NCBI GenBank assembly: GCA_038748065.1
Contig: JBCDJG010000025.1
Span: forward strand, 5,396 to 69,395
Source: JBCDJG01 sp038748065
GTDB lineage: Bacteria > Pseudomonadota > Gammaproteobacteria > Pseudomonadales > Halieaceae
Direction: 5' to 3'
DNA: 64,000 nt
The position numbers and the translations under genes were made by a program. Every line of letters begins with the position of its first letter. Within the stretch, counting starts at the first letter, position 1. The notes beneath the pieces were generated by a model. That model saw nothing but the letters and a program-made list of their open reading frames with translations. It was not told the origin of the DNA and ran no database searches. Below are positions 1 through 8,540 of the stretch, piece after piece.

Positions 1-645
1 ATCCCATTCACCGTGTCGGACGCGAGCGCCCAACAGCTGATTAAACAAATGCGCGCGCAGGGCGGACAGGTAGAGGCTTCGGCGTTCACGGCCAATGCGC
101 CCGCCGCGTGCCATCCACGCCCGCGCCTGAGCCAGGGTTGTACCTTCCCGGCCGAAGCGCTGCGGCCCGAAATAGTTCGGCACACCCTGGGCGCGGACCC
201 GCGCCAAAGCCGCTTCCAGTTCGCTCTGCTGCGGCACTAGCGACCTGAGCATGAGCGTAAAACGATTGCTACGGTGCACACCTCGCCTGAGCTTGCGGCG
301 ATGGCGCTCGACCTGCAACACGCGCACGCCAGCGCTTGGCTCCAGCGTGTGCCACATCGGCTCGGGCCGCCCGGCAAGACCCACGCTGAACCACTGCCGG
401 GTGACCGCCCGACGATCCTTGAGGCCGGCGAAGCCCACATCGCGGGCTGGCACCCCCGCAAGCTCAGCCAGCTGACGCTGCACCTCAGTGGTATTGCGGA
501 GTCGCTTCTCAACATAGAGCAGGACGTGCTCGCCCTGGCCGTCCGGCTCAAACGAAAGCAATTCTTCTACCACGAAGTCCTCGGGCTGCTCACGCAATCG
601 CGCCTGTGAGCGCGGCGACGCGCCAACCGTAGGCCAAACATTCAC
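1..645 (-). CDS. truD: tRNA pseudouridine(13) synthase TruD, 3' end cut by the window
   Basis: TruD isomerises U13 of tRNA to pseudouridine. The first 215 codons are present; the rest lies outside the window. Reading from a GTG at 645, the protein has the family's QPEDFVVEE N-terminal element, the FAGLKDRRAVT motif carrying the catalytic aspartate, and the VPNYFGPQRFG signature. The GTG overlaps the ispF stop codon (GTGA), which supports both this start and translational coupling. This is the last visible gene of the ftsB-ispD-ispF-truD run. In related genomes surE usually follows. Identification is secure; the C-terminal half cannot be assessed. Confidence 0.93.
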   Translation of the reverse strand, partial: MNVWPTVGASPRSQARLREQPEDFVVEELLSFEPDGQGEHVLLYVEKRLRNTTEVQRQLAELAGVPARDVGFAGLKDRRAVTRQWFSVGLAGRPEPMWHTLEPSAGVRVLQVERHRRKLRRGVHRSNRFTLMLRSLVPQQSELEAALARVRAQGVPNYFGPQRFGREGTTLAQARAWMARGGRIGRERRSLYLSALRAHLFNQLLGARVRHGEWD

Positions 646-1118
646 GCGCGGGGAGCGAGCAATACGACTGCGTGGGCGGCAATGCCTTCACCACGGCCGG
701 CAAAGCCAAGGCCCTCTGTGGTCGTGGCCTTGACGTTGACCTGGCCGAGTGAAACCTTCAAGTCCGCGCCAAGATGCGAGCACATTTGTGGGATGTGGGG
801 CGCCAGCTTCGGCGCCTGGGCAATCAGCGTGGCATCGAGATTACCCAGTTCCCAGCCCGCCGTTTCGACGAGCGTCACCACGCGGCGCAGCAGCACGCGG
901 CTATCGATACCGGCGTTGGCTTCATCGGTATCGGGAAAGTGACGACCTATGTCACCGGCGCCAATTGCGCCCAGCAGCGCATCACAGATCGCATGCAGAA
1001 GCACGTCACCATCGGAATGCGCCTCCAGCCCACGATGAAAGGGGATCGGTACGCCGCCCAGAATTACCGCGTCACCCTCGCCGAAGCGATGAACGTCGTA
1101 GCCATGCCCTATACGCAC
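642..1118 (-). CDS. ispF: 2-C-methyl-D-erythritol 2,4-cyclodiphosphate synthase
   Basis: IspF cyclises CDP-methylerythritol 2-phosphate to MEcPP, releasing CMP, in the non-mevalonate isoprenoid pathway. The 158-residue length is normal. The N-terminus MRIGHGYDVHRFG supplies the metal ligands Asp8 and His10, and EAHSDGDVLLHA contains the third (His42) region. The FPDTD and ATTTEGLGF motifs are present. It lies 3 bases after ispD and overlaps truD. Adjacent ispD-ispF is typical of gammaproteobacteria. The protein is a cytosolic trimer in characterised species. Confidence 0.97.
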   Translation of the reverse strand: MRIGHGYDVHRFGEGDAVILGGVPIPFHRGLEAHSDGDVLLHAICDALLGAIGAGDIGRHFPDTDEANAGIDSRVLLRRVVTLVETAGWELGNLDATLIAQAPKLAPHIPQMCSHLGADLKVSLGQVNVKATTTEGLGFAGRGEGIAAHAVVLLAPRA

Positions 1119-1121
1119 GAT

Positions 1122-1832
1122 CTAGCCTGCTCCCCGAAGCTGGTGCTCCAGGTACCAGCGCGCAAGCGCGAGGTCCTCTGCCACGGTTACCTTGATGTTA
1201 CTGGCAGACCCCGGTACCAGGTGCACGCTGCGCCCCGCGTTTTCCATCGCCGATGCTTCGTCAGTCACTGTGAACGCCTGTTCTTTGGCAAGTTTTAAGG
1301 CGTCGTGCAGTTCCCCCAGCCTGAACATCTGTGGCGTTTGCGCACGCCACAGCGCGCTACGATCGACCGTCTCAAGCACACGATGGTTAGGCCCCACTCT
1401 TTTCACGGTATCCACGACAGGCTCCGCGAGTATCGCGCCCGTGCCGCTTGACCGGACGAATTCGCACAGGTGCTGCACGTCTTCCACTCGCAGGCAGGGG
1501 CGCGCTGCGTCATGAACCAGCACCCAATCGTTTTCCGCCGCCCGCAACGCCAGCGCAGCAAGCCCCGCCATCACCGAATCCATACGCTCAGCACCGCCCG
1601 TTACGGTAGCGACGCGTTCTTTCTTGAAGCAGGCCAGATCGCCGGCGTAGCGATCGTGTGGATGCAGGGCCACGACAACCTGCTCGATCCAGTCGCAGGC
1701 CAGCAACACGCCGAGGCTGTACTCCAGCAGCGTTGCTCCGGCAATCTGCTGATACTGTTTCGGGCGCTCACCGCCAACGCGGGCGCCAATACCCGCGGCC
1801 GGGATGATGCCCCAACAGCGTTCACTGCTCAC
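1122..1832 (-). CDS. ispD: 2-C-methyl-D-erythritol 4-phosphate cytidylyltransferase
   Basis: IspD transfers CMP from CTP to MEP, the third step of the MEP isoprenoid pathway. The 236-residue protein opens with the nucleotidyltransferase loop IPAAGIGARVGGERPKQY (Gly-rich, Arg and Lys). It also carries VLVHDAARPCL and the TVTDEASAMEN segment of the family. The start is a GTG lying inside the end of ftsB (11-base overlap), so ftsB and ispD are probably translationally coupled. ispF follows after 3 bases. Confidence 0.96.
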   Translation of the reverse strand: MSSERCWGIIPAAGIGARVGGERPKQYQQIAGATLLEYSLGVLLACDWIEQVVVALHPHDRYAGDLACFKKERVATVTGGAERMDSVMAGLAALALRAAENDWVLVHDAARPCLRVEDVQHLCEFVRSSGTGAILAEPVVDTVKRVGPNHRVLETVDRSALWRAQTPQMFRLGELHDALKLAKEQAFTVTDEASAMENAGRSVHLVPGSASNIKVTVAEDLALARWYLEHQLRGAG

Positions 1833-2130
1833 GGGCGTTGATGGAGGGACTCACGCCCTCCTCTTCGGGAAACTGGTAGAACACCTCGTCCTCACGAATC
1901 AGGCCAAGCTGTTCCCTGGCGCGCTCTTCAACCACATCATTACCACTTTGCAGTTCCAGAACCTCACGCTCCAATACCGCGTTGCGTTCGCGCAACTGGC
2001 GGTTAACCGCCTGCTGGTCGCGCACCTGCTGTTCTAGCCTGCGCTGCTCAGCCAAACTGCCCTCCGCAAACCACAGCCGGTACTGCAGCAGACCCAGCAG
2101 GGCGACCAGTGCAAGCAAGAGCCAGCGCAC
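1822..2130 (-). CDS. ftsB: Cell division protein FtsB
   Basis: Small bitopic divisome protein that forms a complex with FtsL and FtsQ in the cytoplasmic membrane. The 102 residues comprise a membrane helix at about 3-20 (WLLLALVALLGLLQYRLWF), then a coiled coil of roughly residues 28-70 rich in Glu, Arg, Gln and Leu. The motif EERAREQLGLIREDEVFYQF is the DivIC/FtsB family signature. Start is GTG. Its position between eno and ispD is the standard gammaproteobacterial context and strongly supports the call. Confidence 0.93.
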   Translation of the reverse strand: MRWLLLALVALLGLLQYRLWFAEGSLAEQRRLEQQVRDQQAVNRQLRERNAVLEREVLELQSGNDVVEERAREQLGLIREDEVFYQFPEEEGVSPSINAREQ

Positions 2131-2136
2131 GACGCT

Positions 2137-3420
2137 CTATTTAAACTCTGCGCGACCACGATAGGGCGCGGCAGCGCCCAGTTCCGCTTCGATGCGCAGC
2201 AGGCGATTGTACTTGGCGACACGATCAGAACGGCACAGAGAGCCGGTCTTGATCTGCCCCGCCGCCGTCGCCACAGCGAGGTCAGCGATGGTGGCGTCTT
2301 CGGTTTCACCCGAGCGATGGGAAATCACCGCCGTGTAGCCTGCGTCCTTGGCCAGGCTGATCGCGTCCAGGGTCTCGGAGAGGCTCCCGATCTGATTGAA
2401 CTTGATCAGGATGGAGTTCGCCACACCCCTGTCGATACCTTGCTGCAGAATTTGGGTATTGGTCACAAACAGGTCGTCGCCGACCAACTGCACGCTGTCG
2501 CCAATCTTCTCGGTGAGCAGCTTCCAGCCATCCCAGTCCGACTCATCCAGGCCATCTTCGATCGAGATGATCGGATGTCCACTGGCCAACTCGGCCAGGT
2601 AATCAGCAAAGGCCTCTGAACTGAACTGCTTACCCTCGCCGGCCAGATCGTAAACGCCGTCCCGGTAAAACTCCGATGCGGCGCAGTCCAGGGCCAGCGT
2701 GATTTCATCACCGAGCCGGTAGCCAGCGCGGTCGACGGCTTCAGCAATCGCCTCCAGGGCAGCCTCGTTGGAGGGCAGGTTTGGCGCAAAACCACCCTCA
2801 TCGCCCACCGCCGTATTCAGGCCACGACCCGATAGCACCTTTTTCAGGTTGTGAAATATCTCGGCGCCGGCGCGGAGCGCCTCAGCGAAGCTTGGCGCAG
2901 CAACCGGCTGCACCATGAATTCCTGAATGTCGACATTATTGTCGGCATGCTCTCCCCCATTGAGTATGTTCATCATCGGCACAGGCATGCTGAATGCCGT
3001 GCTGCCATTCAATTCCGCAATATGTCGGTACAGTGGCAGCTTGCGCGACGCCGCAGCGGCTTTGGCCGCCGCAAGGGAGACGGCGAGAATGGCATTGGCC
3101 CCAAACTGACCCTTATTTTCAGTCCCATCTGCCTCGATCATCGCCTGGTCAAGCGCGCGCTGATCTTCTGCGCTTTTTCCCATCAGCAGATCTTTGATTG
3201 GACCATTGACGTTAGCCACGGCCGTCAGCACGCCTTTGCCCATATAGCGATCGGCATCGCCGTCGCGAAGTTCCAGGGCCTCCCGAGACCCCGTTGAAGC
3301 GCCCGAGGGCGCGCAGGCGCTGCCGATCTCACCGGAATCCAGCGTCACCTCGGCCATGACCGTTGGGTTTCCCCGTGAATCCATGACCTCAAAGGCCTGC
3401 ACGTCTGTGATCTTGCTCAT
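2137..3420 (-). CDS. eno: Enolase
   Basis: Enolase interconverts 2-phosphoglycerate and phosphoenolpyruvate; it is also a component of the RNA degradosome in many gammaproteobacteria. The 427-residue length matches the family. Visible signatures are SRGNPTVMAEV near the N-terminus, GAIAILAVSLA-like packing, the NNVDIQEFM segment, the catalytic ILIKFNQIGSLSET signature and the late SHRSGETED loop. It follows kdsA by 30 bases and precedes ftsB by 6, so it probably belongs to one transcript with pyrG and kdsA. Confidence 0.97.
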   Translation of the reverse strand: MSKITDVQAFEVMDSRGNPTVMAEVTLDSGEIGSACAPSGASTGSREALELRDGDADRYMGKGVLTAVANVNGPIKDLLMGKSAEDQRALDQAMIEADGTENKGQFGANAILAVSLAAAKAAAASRKLPLYRHIAELNGSTAFSMPVPMMNILNGGEHADNNVDIQEFMVQPVAAPSFAEALRAGAEIFHNLKKVLSGRGLNTAVGDEGGFAPNLPSNEAALEAIAEAVDRAGYRLGDEITLALDCAASEFYRDGVYDLAGEGKQFSSEAFADYLAELASGHPIISIEDGLDESDWDGWKLLTEKIGDSVQLVGDDLFVTNTQILQQGIDRGVANSILIKFNQIGSLSETLDAISLAKDAGYTAVISHRSGETEDATIADLAVATAAGQIKTGSLCRSDRVAKYNRLLRIEAELGAAAPYRGRAEFK

Positions 3421-3450
3421 CGCAACAACTCCATTATTGGTCCACGCTGA

Positions 3451-4302
3451 TCAGTCAATCTGCAGCGGGGGCAGCGACTTGACCAGATCATCAACGGCCT
3501 GGACCTGTCGCAGGAAAGGCTCAAGCTGCTCCAGCGGCAGGGCGCTAGGCCCATCACATAGCGCCTCGTCAGGCTTGGGATGCGCTTCCAGGAACAGGCC
3601 TGCCAGCCCTACCGCCATGCCAGCACGGGCCAGGTCCAGAGCCTGGCCGCGGCGACCGCCTGACGTGGCACCACCCGCGTCACGGCACTGCAGTGCATGA
3701 GTCACGTCAAATGTCAGCGGTACGCCATCCGTGACCTTTTTCATCACACCGAAGCCGAGCATGTCCACGACCAGGTTATCGTATCCCAGGTTCGTGCCAC
3801 GCTCGCAAACCAGCAAGCGGTCGTTACCACACTCACGAAACTTCTCCACCACGTTGGCCATCTGTGAAGGGCTGAGAAACTGTGGTTTCTTGATATGTAT
3901 GGCCGCGCCGGTGGCTGCCATGGCCGCCACCAGATCTGTCTGCCTGGCAAGGAATGCGGGCAACTGAATAATGTCACAGACTTCAGCCGCGGCTTCTGCC
4001 TGTTCAGGCGCATGGACGTCTGTGATAACGGGGACGTCGTAGGCCGATTTAACCTCCGCGAGAATCGAAAGGCCCGCTTCCAGTCCGGGCCCGCGAAATG
4101 AATGAACCGATGAGCGGTTGGCCTTATCAAAGGACGCTTTGAAAACGTAAGGAATACCCAGGGCGCGGCAGACAGCGACATAGTGCGCGCAGACATCCAG
4201 CGCGAACTCACGGCTCTCAAGCACATTGACACCGCCAAGCAGTACAAAGGGCGCATCGTTAGCGATGCGAATATCGCCGACGTCGACTATGCGGTCAGCC
4301 AC
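3451..4302 (-). CDS. kdsA: 3-deoxy-D-manno-octulosonate 8-phosphate synthase
   Basis: KdsA condenses phosphoenolpyruvate with arabinose 5-phosphate to give KDO 8-phosphate, the first committed step to the LPS inner core. The 283 residues carry FVLLGGVNVLESRE, the KASFDKANRSS substrate loop, ITDVHAPEQ, IQLPAFLARQTDL and TFDVTHALQ, all family landmarks. The position seen as Asn in metal-independent enzymes is occupied by Asn in GGVNVLES, suggesting the metal-free class (inference). The gene sits 6 bases after pyrG and is likely co-transcribed with it. Confidence 0.96.
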   Translation of the reverse strand: MADRIVDVGDIRIANDAPFVLLGGVNVLESREFALDVCAHYVAVCRALGIPYVFKASFDKANRSSVHSFRGPGLEAGLSILAEVKSAYDVPVITDVHAPEQAEAAAEVCDIIQLPAFLARQTDLVAAMAATGAAIHIKKPQFLSPSQMANVVEKFRECGNDRLLVCERGTNLGYDNLVVDMLGFGVMKKVTDGVPLTFDVTHALQCRDAGGATSGGRRGQALDLARAGMAVGLAGLFLEAHPKPDEALCDGPSALPLEQLEPFLRQVQAVDDLVKSLPPLQID

Positions 4303-4308
4303 GGCGGG

Positions 4309-5949
4309 CTAGCTCGCCTGGCGGGCGCGCGCGTGTTCCCGAGCCGCTTCGATGTATGAGGTAAAGAGGGGGTGGCCACCGCGCGGCCGCGACGTAAACT
4401 CAGGGTGGAACTGGCAGGCAACGAACCACGGATGTGCATTCAGCTCGATCATTTCCACCAGCGAGCGATCCTCTGACCAACCGACAATGCCCATACCGGC
4501 CGCGCGCATCTGGTCGAGGTAGTTATTGTTCACCTCGTACCGATGACGGTGTCGCTCACGTATGGTCTCGGCGCCATAAATGTCGCGTACCTTGGTGCCC
4601 GCGTCGAGATGACAGGGCTGCGCACCCAGTCGCATCGTCCCACCGAGGTCAGAGCTTTCATCACGCTGCTCGGTCGAACCGTCCGCATTCATCCACTCGG
4701 TGATCAACGCGATGATCGGATGCGGCGTCGAGGTATCCATTTCCGTAGAATGCGCACCCTTGAGCCCACAAACGTTGCGCGCAAACTCGATTAGCGCCAT
4801 GTGCATGCCCAGACAGATGCCCAGGTAAGGCACCTGATTTTCGCGGGCATAGCGAACTGCCGTGATCTTGCCTTCGATACCGCGATCGCCGAAGCCGCCG
4901 GGCACCAGAATGGCATTAACGCCGTCCAGCATGGCTGTGCCCTCACGCTCGATATCTTCCGCATCGATGTAGTCGATCTGAACGGAACTGCTGGTCTGCA
5001 GGCCAGCGTGTTTCAGCGCCTCGTTGAGGGACTTATACGCATCGAGCAAATCCATGTACTTCCCCACCATGGCGATGCGTACTTCCCCCTCCGGTTCACT
5101 GCGCTCTCGCACCAGTACCTCGTCCCACTCGCGCAGATCGGCAGCAGAACAATCAAGGTTGAAGCGCTCGACCACAAAGTCGTCGAGGCCGCTGTCGTGC
5201 AGCATGCCGGGTATGCTGTAGATCGAATCGGCGTCGAGCAGCGGAATGACTGCGCGCTCCTCGACGTTGGTGAACAGGGAGATCTTCTTGCGAGCGCTCT
5301 CCTCGATTTCAACGGAGCAGCGGCACAGCAAAATATCTGGCTGCAGGCCGATAGAGCGCAGCTCCTTTACCGAGTGTTGCGTCGGCTTGGTCTTGATCTC
5401 TCCGGCGGTCGCTATGTATGGAACCAGCGTAAGGTGCATCAGCAGGGCGCGATTGGAGCCCATTTCAACCTTCAGCTGACGGGCCGCCTCGAGAAAGGGC
5501 AGGCCCTCGATATCACCCACGGTGCCTCCTATCTCGATCACGGCAACGTCGGCATCACCCGCACCCAGCACAACACGGCGCTTGATTTCATCGGTGATAT
5601 GCGGAATGACCTGCACCGTGCCACCGAGGTAATCGCCGCGGCGCTCCTTTTTCAGCACCGTGTTGTACACGCGCCCCGTGGTGAAGTTGTTATTCCTCAG
5701 CATGGTGGTGCGAGTAAAGCGTTCGTAGTGACCAAGATCGAGATCCGTTTCGGCACCGTCCTCGGTAACGAAAACCTCCCCGTGCTGGAAGGGGCTCATG
5801 GTGCCCGGATCGACGTTGATATAGGGATCGAGCTTTAGCAGGGTAACGCGAAGGCCTCGAGCCTCCAGTACAGCCGCCAGCGAGGCCGCTGCGATCCCCT
5901 TGCCCAATGAGGAAACCACACCACCCGTGACGAAAACATAACGCGTCAT
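4309..5949 (-). CDS. pyrG: CTP synthase
   Basis: PyrG aminates UTP to CTP using glutamine and ATP. The 546-residue protein has an N-terminal synthetase domain beginning TRYVFVTGGVVSSLGKG, with the ATP loop at about residues 8-20, and a C-terminal class I glutamine amidotransferase domain. In the latter, the nucleophile elbow YLGICLGMHMALIEFARN contains the catalytic Cys, and the His-Glu pair lies in CQFHPEFTS near the end. It is the first gene of the pyrG-kdsA-eno run. The roughly 200 bases upstream (5950-6150) contain no gene and presumably hold its promoter. Confidence 0.97.
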   Translation of the reverse strand: MTRYVFVTGGVVSSLGKGIAAASLAAVLEARGLRVTLLKLDPYINVDPGTMSPFQHGEVFVTEDGAETDLDLGHYERFTRTTMLRNNNFTTGRVYNTVLKKERRGDYLGGTVQVIPHITDEIKRRVVLGAGDADVAVIEIGGTVGDIEGLPFLEAARQLKVEMGSNRALLMHLTLVPYIATAGEIKTKPTQHSVKELRSIGLQPDILLCRCSVEIEESARKKISLFTNVEERAVIPLLDADSIYSIPGMLHDSGLDDFVVERFNLDCSAADLREWDEVLVRERSEPEGEVRIAMVGKYMDLLDAYKSLNEALKHAGLQTSSSVQIDYIDAEDIEREGTAMLDGVNAILVPGGFGDRGIEGKITAVRYARENQVPYLGICLGMHMALIEFARNVCGLKGAHSTEMDTSTPHPIIALITEWMNADGSTEQRDESSDLGGTMRLGAQPCHLDAGTKVRDIYGAETIRERHRHRYEVNNNYLDQMRAAGMGIVGWSEDRSLVEMIELNAHPWFVACQFHPEFTSRPRGGHPLFTSYIEAAREHARARQAS

Positions 5950-6150
5950 GAAAAGCCTTTTTTACGCATTTTCGGACGCAGGGCCCGCTGCACTCAGTGA
6001 AGCTGCGCCGTAGGCAGTGTCATTGCGCTCCTGTCGAAGGCGACGGAGCACACTGACACGGTCAAGCCAGCGCGATCGAGGCCGCAGAAAAAGCAGCATC
6101 GACCCTGCAAAACAGATGGGAAATCAGCGTAACAGAAAGGCCTTGTCAGC

Positions 6151-7494
6151 TCAAACCGCCGACACGCTGGGACGACGCCAATACAGCTGCCAGCGGCGCT
6201 CGTCGCCGGCATTGTCAGCGCGCACGCGGCTGGATTCGCACATCCACAAATCACCCACCGCCAGCAGCTCATCGCCCAGCCGCACAAGCGGCAGCCGGTC
6301 TCGCCACCAGGGCGGCACACCCGCTTCCTGCAGCAGCTTTTTCAGGGACTGGCTGGCACCCCGGCCCAGCGGTCTACAGCGCTCGCCGCCGCTACGAAAA
6401 GACACGGTAAGGTCTTCCTGCGGGCCAAGTATCAGCCCCGGCCCAGGCGCCGAGCGAAGGCTGAGTTCGCCCACGCCTTCCAATGAGTACGTTTGACCCG
6501 GGGACAGGCGCAGGTCGCGGCTTGGCGCCTCCCCCGGCGGCAGGCGATAAAACGCTCCCCGGTAGACCTGTAGGGAATCGCGGCCGATATCCAGCCTTAC
6601 GCTGCCGCCCGCCTCGGCTGCGCGCAGCTGCCGCAGGCATTCCTTGAGCTTGCGCGAATCTGGTATCGCCAGGTTTTCTGCTTCCAGCCAGGCCCGCAGT
6701 GCATGACCCGCAGCAGCATCATCCAGAGCCAAAAGCGGCGCCAGCGCAATACCAGGGTCTTCCATCACGCTATAGACGGTTTCCAGCACTGGCGTTACAC
6801 CGACCAGGGCGTCATTCGCCTGGGCAAGCAGCGTCATACTTCGGGCCACGGTGCGGCGATAGGCGGGCCAGCGCGCTTCGAGTTGTGGCAACACCCGCCG
6901 GCGCAGATAGTTGCGAGCCAGGGCAGTGTCCGCGTTACTGGGGTCTTCAATCCAACTGAGCTGCCGGTCGCGAGCGTAGGTCAGCAGGGCGCTGCGCGGC
7001 AGGCCCAGCAAGGGTCGCAGCAGCCTGCCCGGGCCCAGGGCCCGCGTTGCCGGCATGCCCGCCAGGCCGCGAGGCCCGGCGCCACGCATAAGACGCAGCA
7101 GAAAAGTCTCCACCTGGTCATCGAGATGATGCGCAAGCAGCAAGACTTCACCGTCCCCAATAGCGCGCTCGAAACTGGCGTAGCGCGCCCTGCGCGCCGC
7201 CGCCTCCGGCCCGTCACCGCTGGCTTCGACCTCAACCCTCTCAATATCGAGCGGCACTTCGAGCTCGGCGCAGACCCGTTGACAGTGTGCAGCCCACTCG
7301 TCTGCCTCGCGCTGCATGCCATGGTTAATATGTAAGGCCCTGAGGGAGGGACCTGTGCCCAGCCGTGATAGCAGGTGCAGGAGCACGCTGGAGTCGAGGC
7401 CGCCGCTGAATGCCAGCCGCCAGGCGGGCGCGTCAAGTACATCACCGAGCGCTTCTTCGAGGGTGCCCAGCAGGTCGCTCTCGCCGGCGTCCAT
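6151..7494 (-). CDS. tilS: tRNA(Ile)-lysidine synthase
   Basis: TilS attaches lysine to C34 of the CAU-anticodon tRNA-Ile, allowing AUA decoding. The 447-residue protein has the N-type PP-loop LAFSGGLDSSVLL near residue 28. The conserved HINHG and LLLAHHLDDQVETFLLRL segments follow, and the C-terminal TilS-C region contains FRSGGERCRPLGRGASQSLKK. It starts 18 bases after accA and is probably co-transcribed with it. The C-terminal end shows no truncation. Confidence 0.95.
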   Translation of the reverse strand: MDAGESDLLGTLEEALGDVLDAPAWRLAFSGGLDSSVLLHLLSRLGTGPSLRALHINHGMQREADEWAAHCQRVCAELEVPLDIERVEVEASGDGPEAAARRARYASFERAIGDGEVLLLAHHLDDQVETFLLRLMRGAGPRGLAGMPATRALGPGRLLRPLLGLPRSALLTYARDRQLSWIEDPSNADTALARNYLRRRVLPQLEARWPAYRRTVARSMTLLAQANDALVGVTPVLETVYSVMEDPGIALAPLLALDDAAAGHALRAWLEAENLAIPDSRKLKECLRQLRAAEAGGSVRLDIGRDSLQVYRGAFYRLPPGEAPSRDLRLSPGQTYSLEGVGELSLRSAPGPGLILGPQEDLTVSFRSGGERCRPLGRGASQSLKKLLQEAGVPPWWRDRLPLVRLGDELLAVGDLWMCESSRVRADNAGDERRWQLYWRRPSVSAV

Positions 7495-7513
7495 GGCAGG
7501 ACCGGAGGCTGGC

Positions 7514-8461
7514 TCAGCTGCCGTAGGACATCAGGCGCTCATATCGCTTGGCGAGCATGTCCTCTACTGCCATGGCATCGAGCTGCTCCAGCTGGGCTTC
7601 CACATGCGCCTTGATGCGCTCGGCCATCAGGTCAACGTCACGGTGGGCACCGCCCAGAGGTTCCTCGATGGTGGCATCAACAATTCCCAGCTCTTCGAGC
7701 ACCGAGGAGGTGACACCCATAGCTTCGGCAGCGTCCGGGGCGAACTCGGTACTCTTCCAAATGATATTGGCGCAGCCCTCAGGGGAAATCACAAAATAGG
7801 TCGCGTACTGCAGCATAGCCAGATGATCACCAACCCCGATACCCAGCGCGCCACCGGAGCTACCCTCCCCAATGACAACGCAAAGAATAGGCGTGGACAA
7901 TCGCGACATCACCGCCAGGTTCTGGGCGATAGACTCGCTGATACCCCGCTCTTCAGAATCAATACCCGGGTAGGCTCCGGGCGTGTCAATGAATGTAATG
8001 ACCGGCATCTTGAAACGTTCGGCCATCTCCATAAGACGCAGCGCCTTGCGATAGCCCTCGGGCTTGGGCATGCCGAAATTCCGCAGGACCTTGTCTTTGA
8101 CCGCTCTGCCCTTCTCTTGGCCAATCACCATGACAGGGCGATCATTCAGCCGTGCAATGCCACCGACAATGGCATTGTCATCACCAAAATGGCGGTCGCC
8201 ATGCAGCTCGTCAAACTCGCCAAATATGCGCTCGATATAGTCAAGGCTATAGGGCCGAAGCGGATGCCTTGCTACTTTGACGATATCCCAGGCGCTAAGA
8301 TTGCTGTAGATCTTCTCGGTGAGTTTGGTGCTCTTCTGACGCAGGGTTTCAATCTCTTCTTCAAGATTGATCTCCGCGTCGGATCCAACCAGCTGCAGCT
8401 CCTCGATCTTGACTTCCAGCTCTGCGATTGGCTGTTCGAAATCCAGGTAGTTGGGATTCAT
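7514..8461 (-). CDS. accA: Acetyl-CoA carboxylase carboxyltransferase subunit alpha
   Basis: AccA with AccD transfers CO2 from carboxybiotin to acetyl-CoA to make malonyl-CoA for fatty-acid synthesis. The 315 residues match the usual length. An N-terminal coiled segment (residues 8-50) precedes the crotonase-fold core with FIDTPGAYPGIDSEERG, the oxyanion-forming GEGSSGGALGIGVGD loop and the SPEGCA motif. No strong Shine-Dalgarno is visible before the ATG. It lies 79 bases downstream of oadB on the same strand; whether they share a transcript is unclear. Confidence 0.97.
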   Translation of the reverse strand: MNPNYLDFEQPIAELEVKIEELQLVGSDAEINLEEEIETLRQKSTKLTEKIYSNLSAWDIVKVARHPLRPYSLDYIERIFGEFDELHGDRHFGDDNAIVGGIARLNDRPVMVIGQEKGRAVKDKVLRNFGMPKPEGYRKALRLMEMAERFKMPVITFIDTPGAYPGIDSEERGISESIAQNLAVMSRLSTPILCVVIGEGSSGGALGIGVGDHLAMLQYATYFVISPEGCANIIWKSTEFAPDAAEAMGVTSSVLEELGIVDATIEEPLGGAHRDVDLMAERIKAHVEAQLEQLDAMAVEDMLAKRYERLMSYGS

Positions 8462-8540
8462 GGCGTGAGGGTCTCTGTATTCGGGAAAGGCATTGCGGGG
8501 TCGCTGAATCCACTAAGTGTACCCGGAAAAGCGCATAGGG

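Noticed and set aside
4801..5838. 345-codon open frame on the plus strand opposite pyrG
   Set aside because: It lies wholly within a fully conserved pyrG and has no family resemblance; long antisense frames are expected in GC-rich coding DNA.
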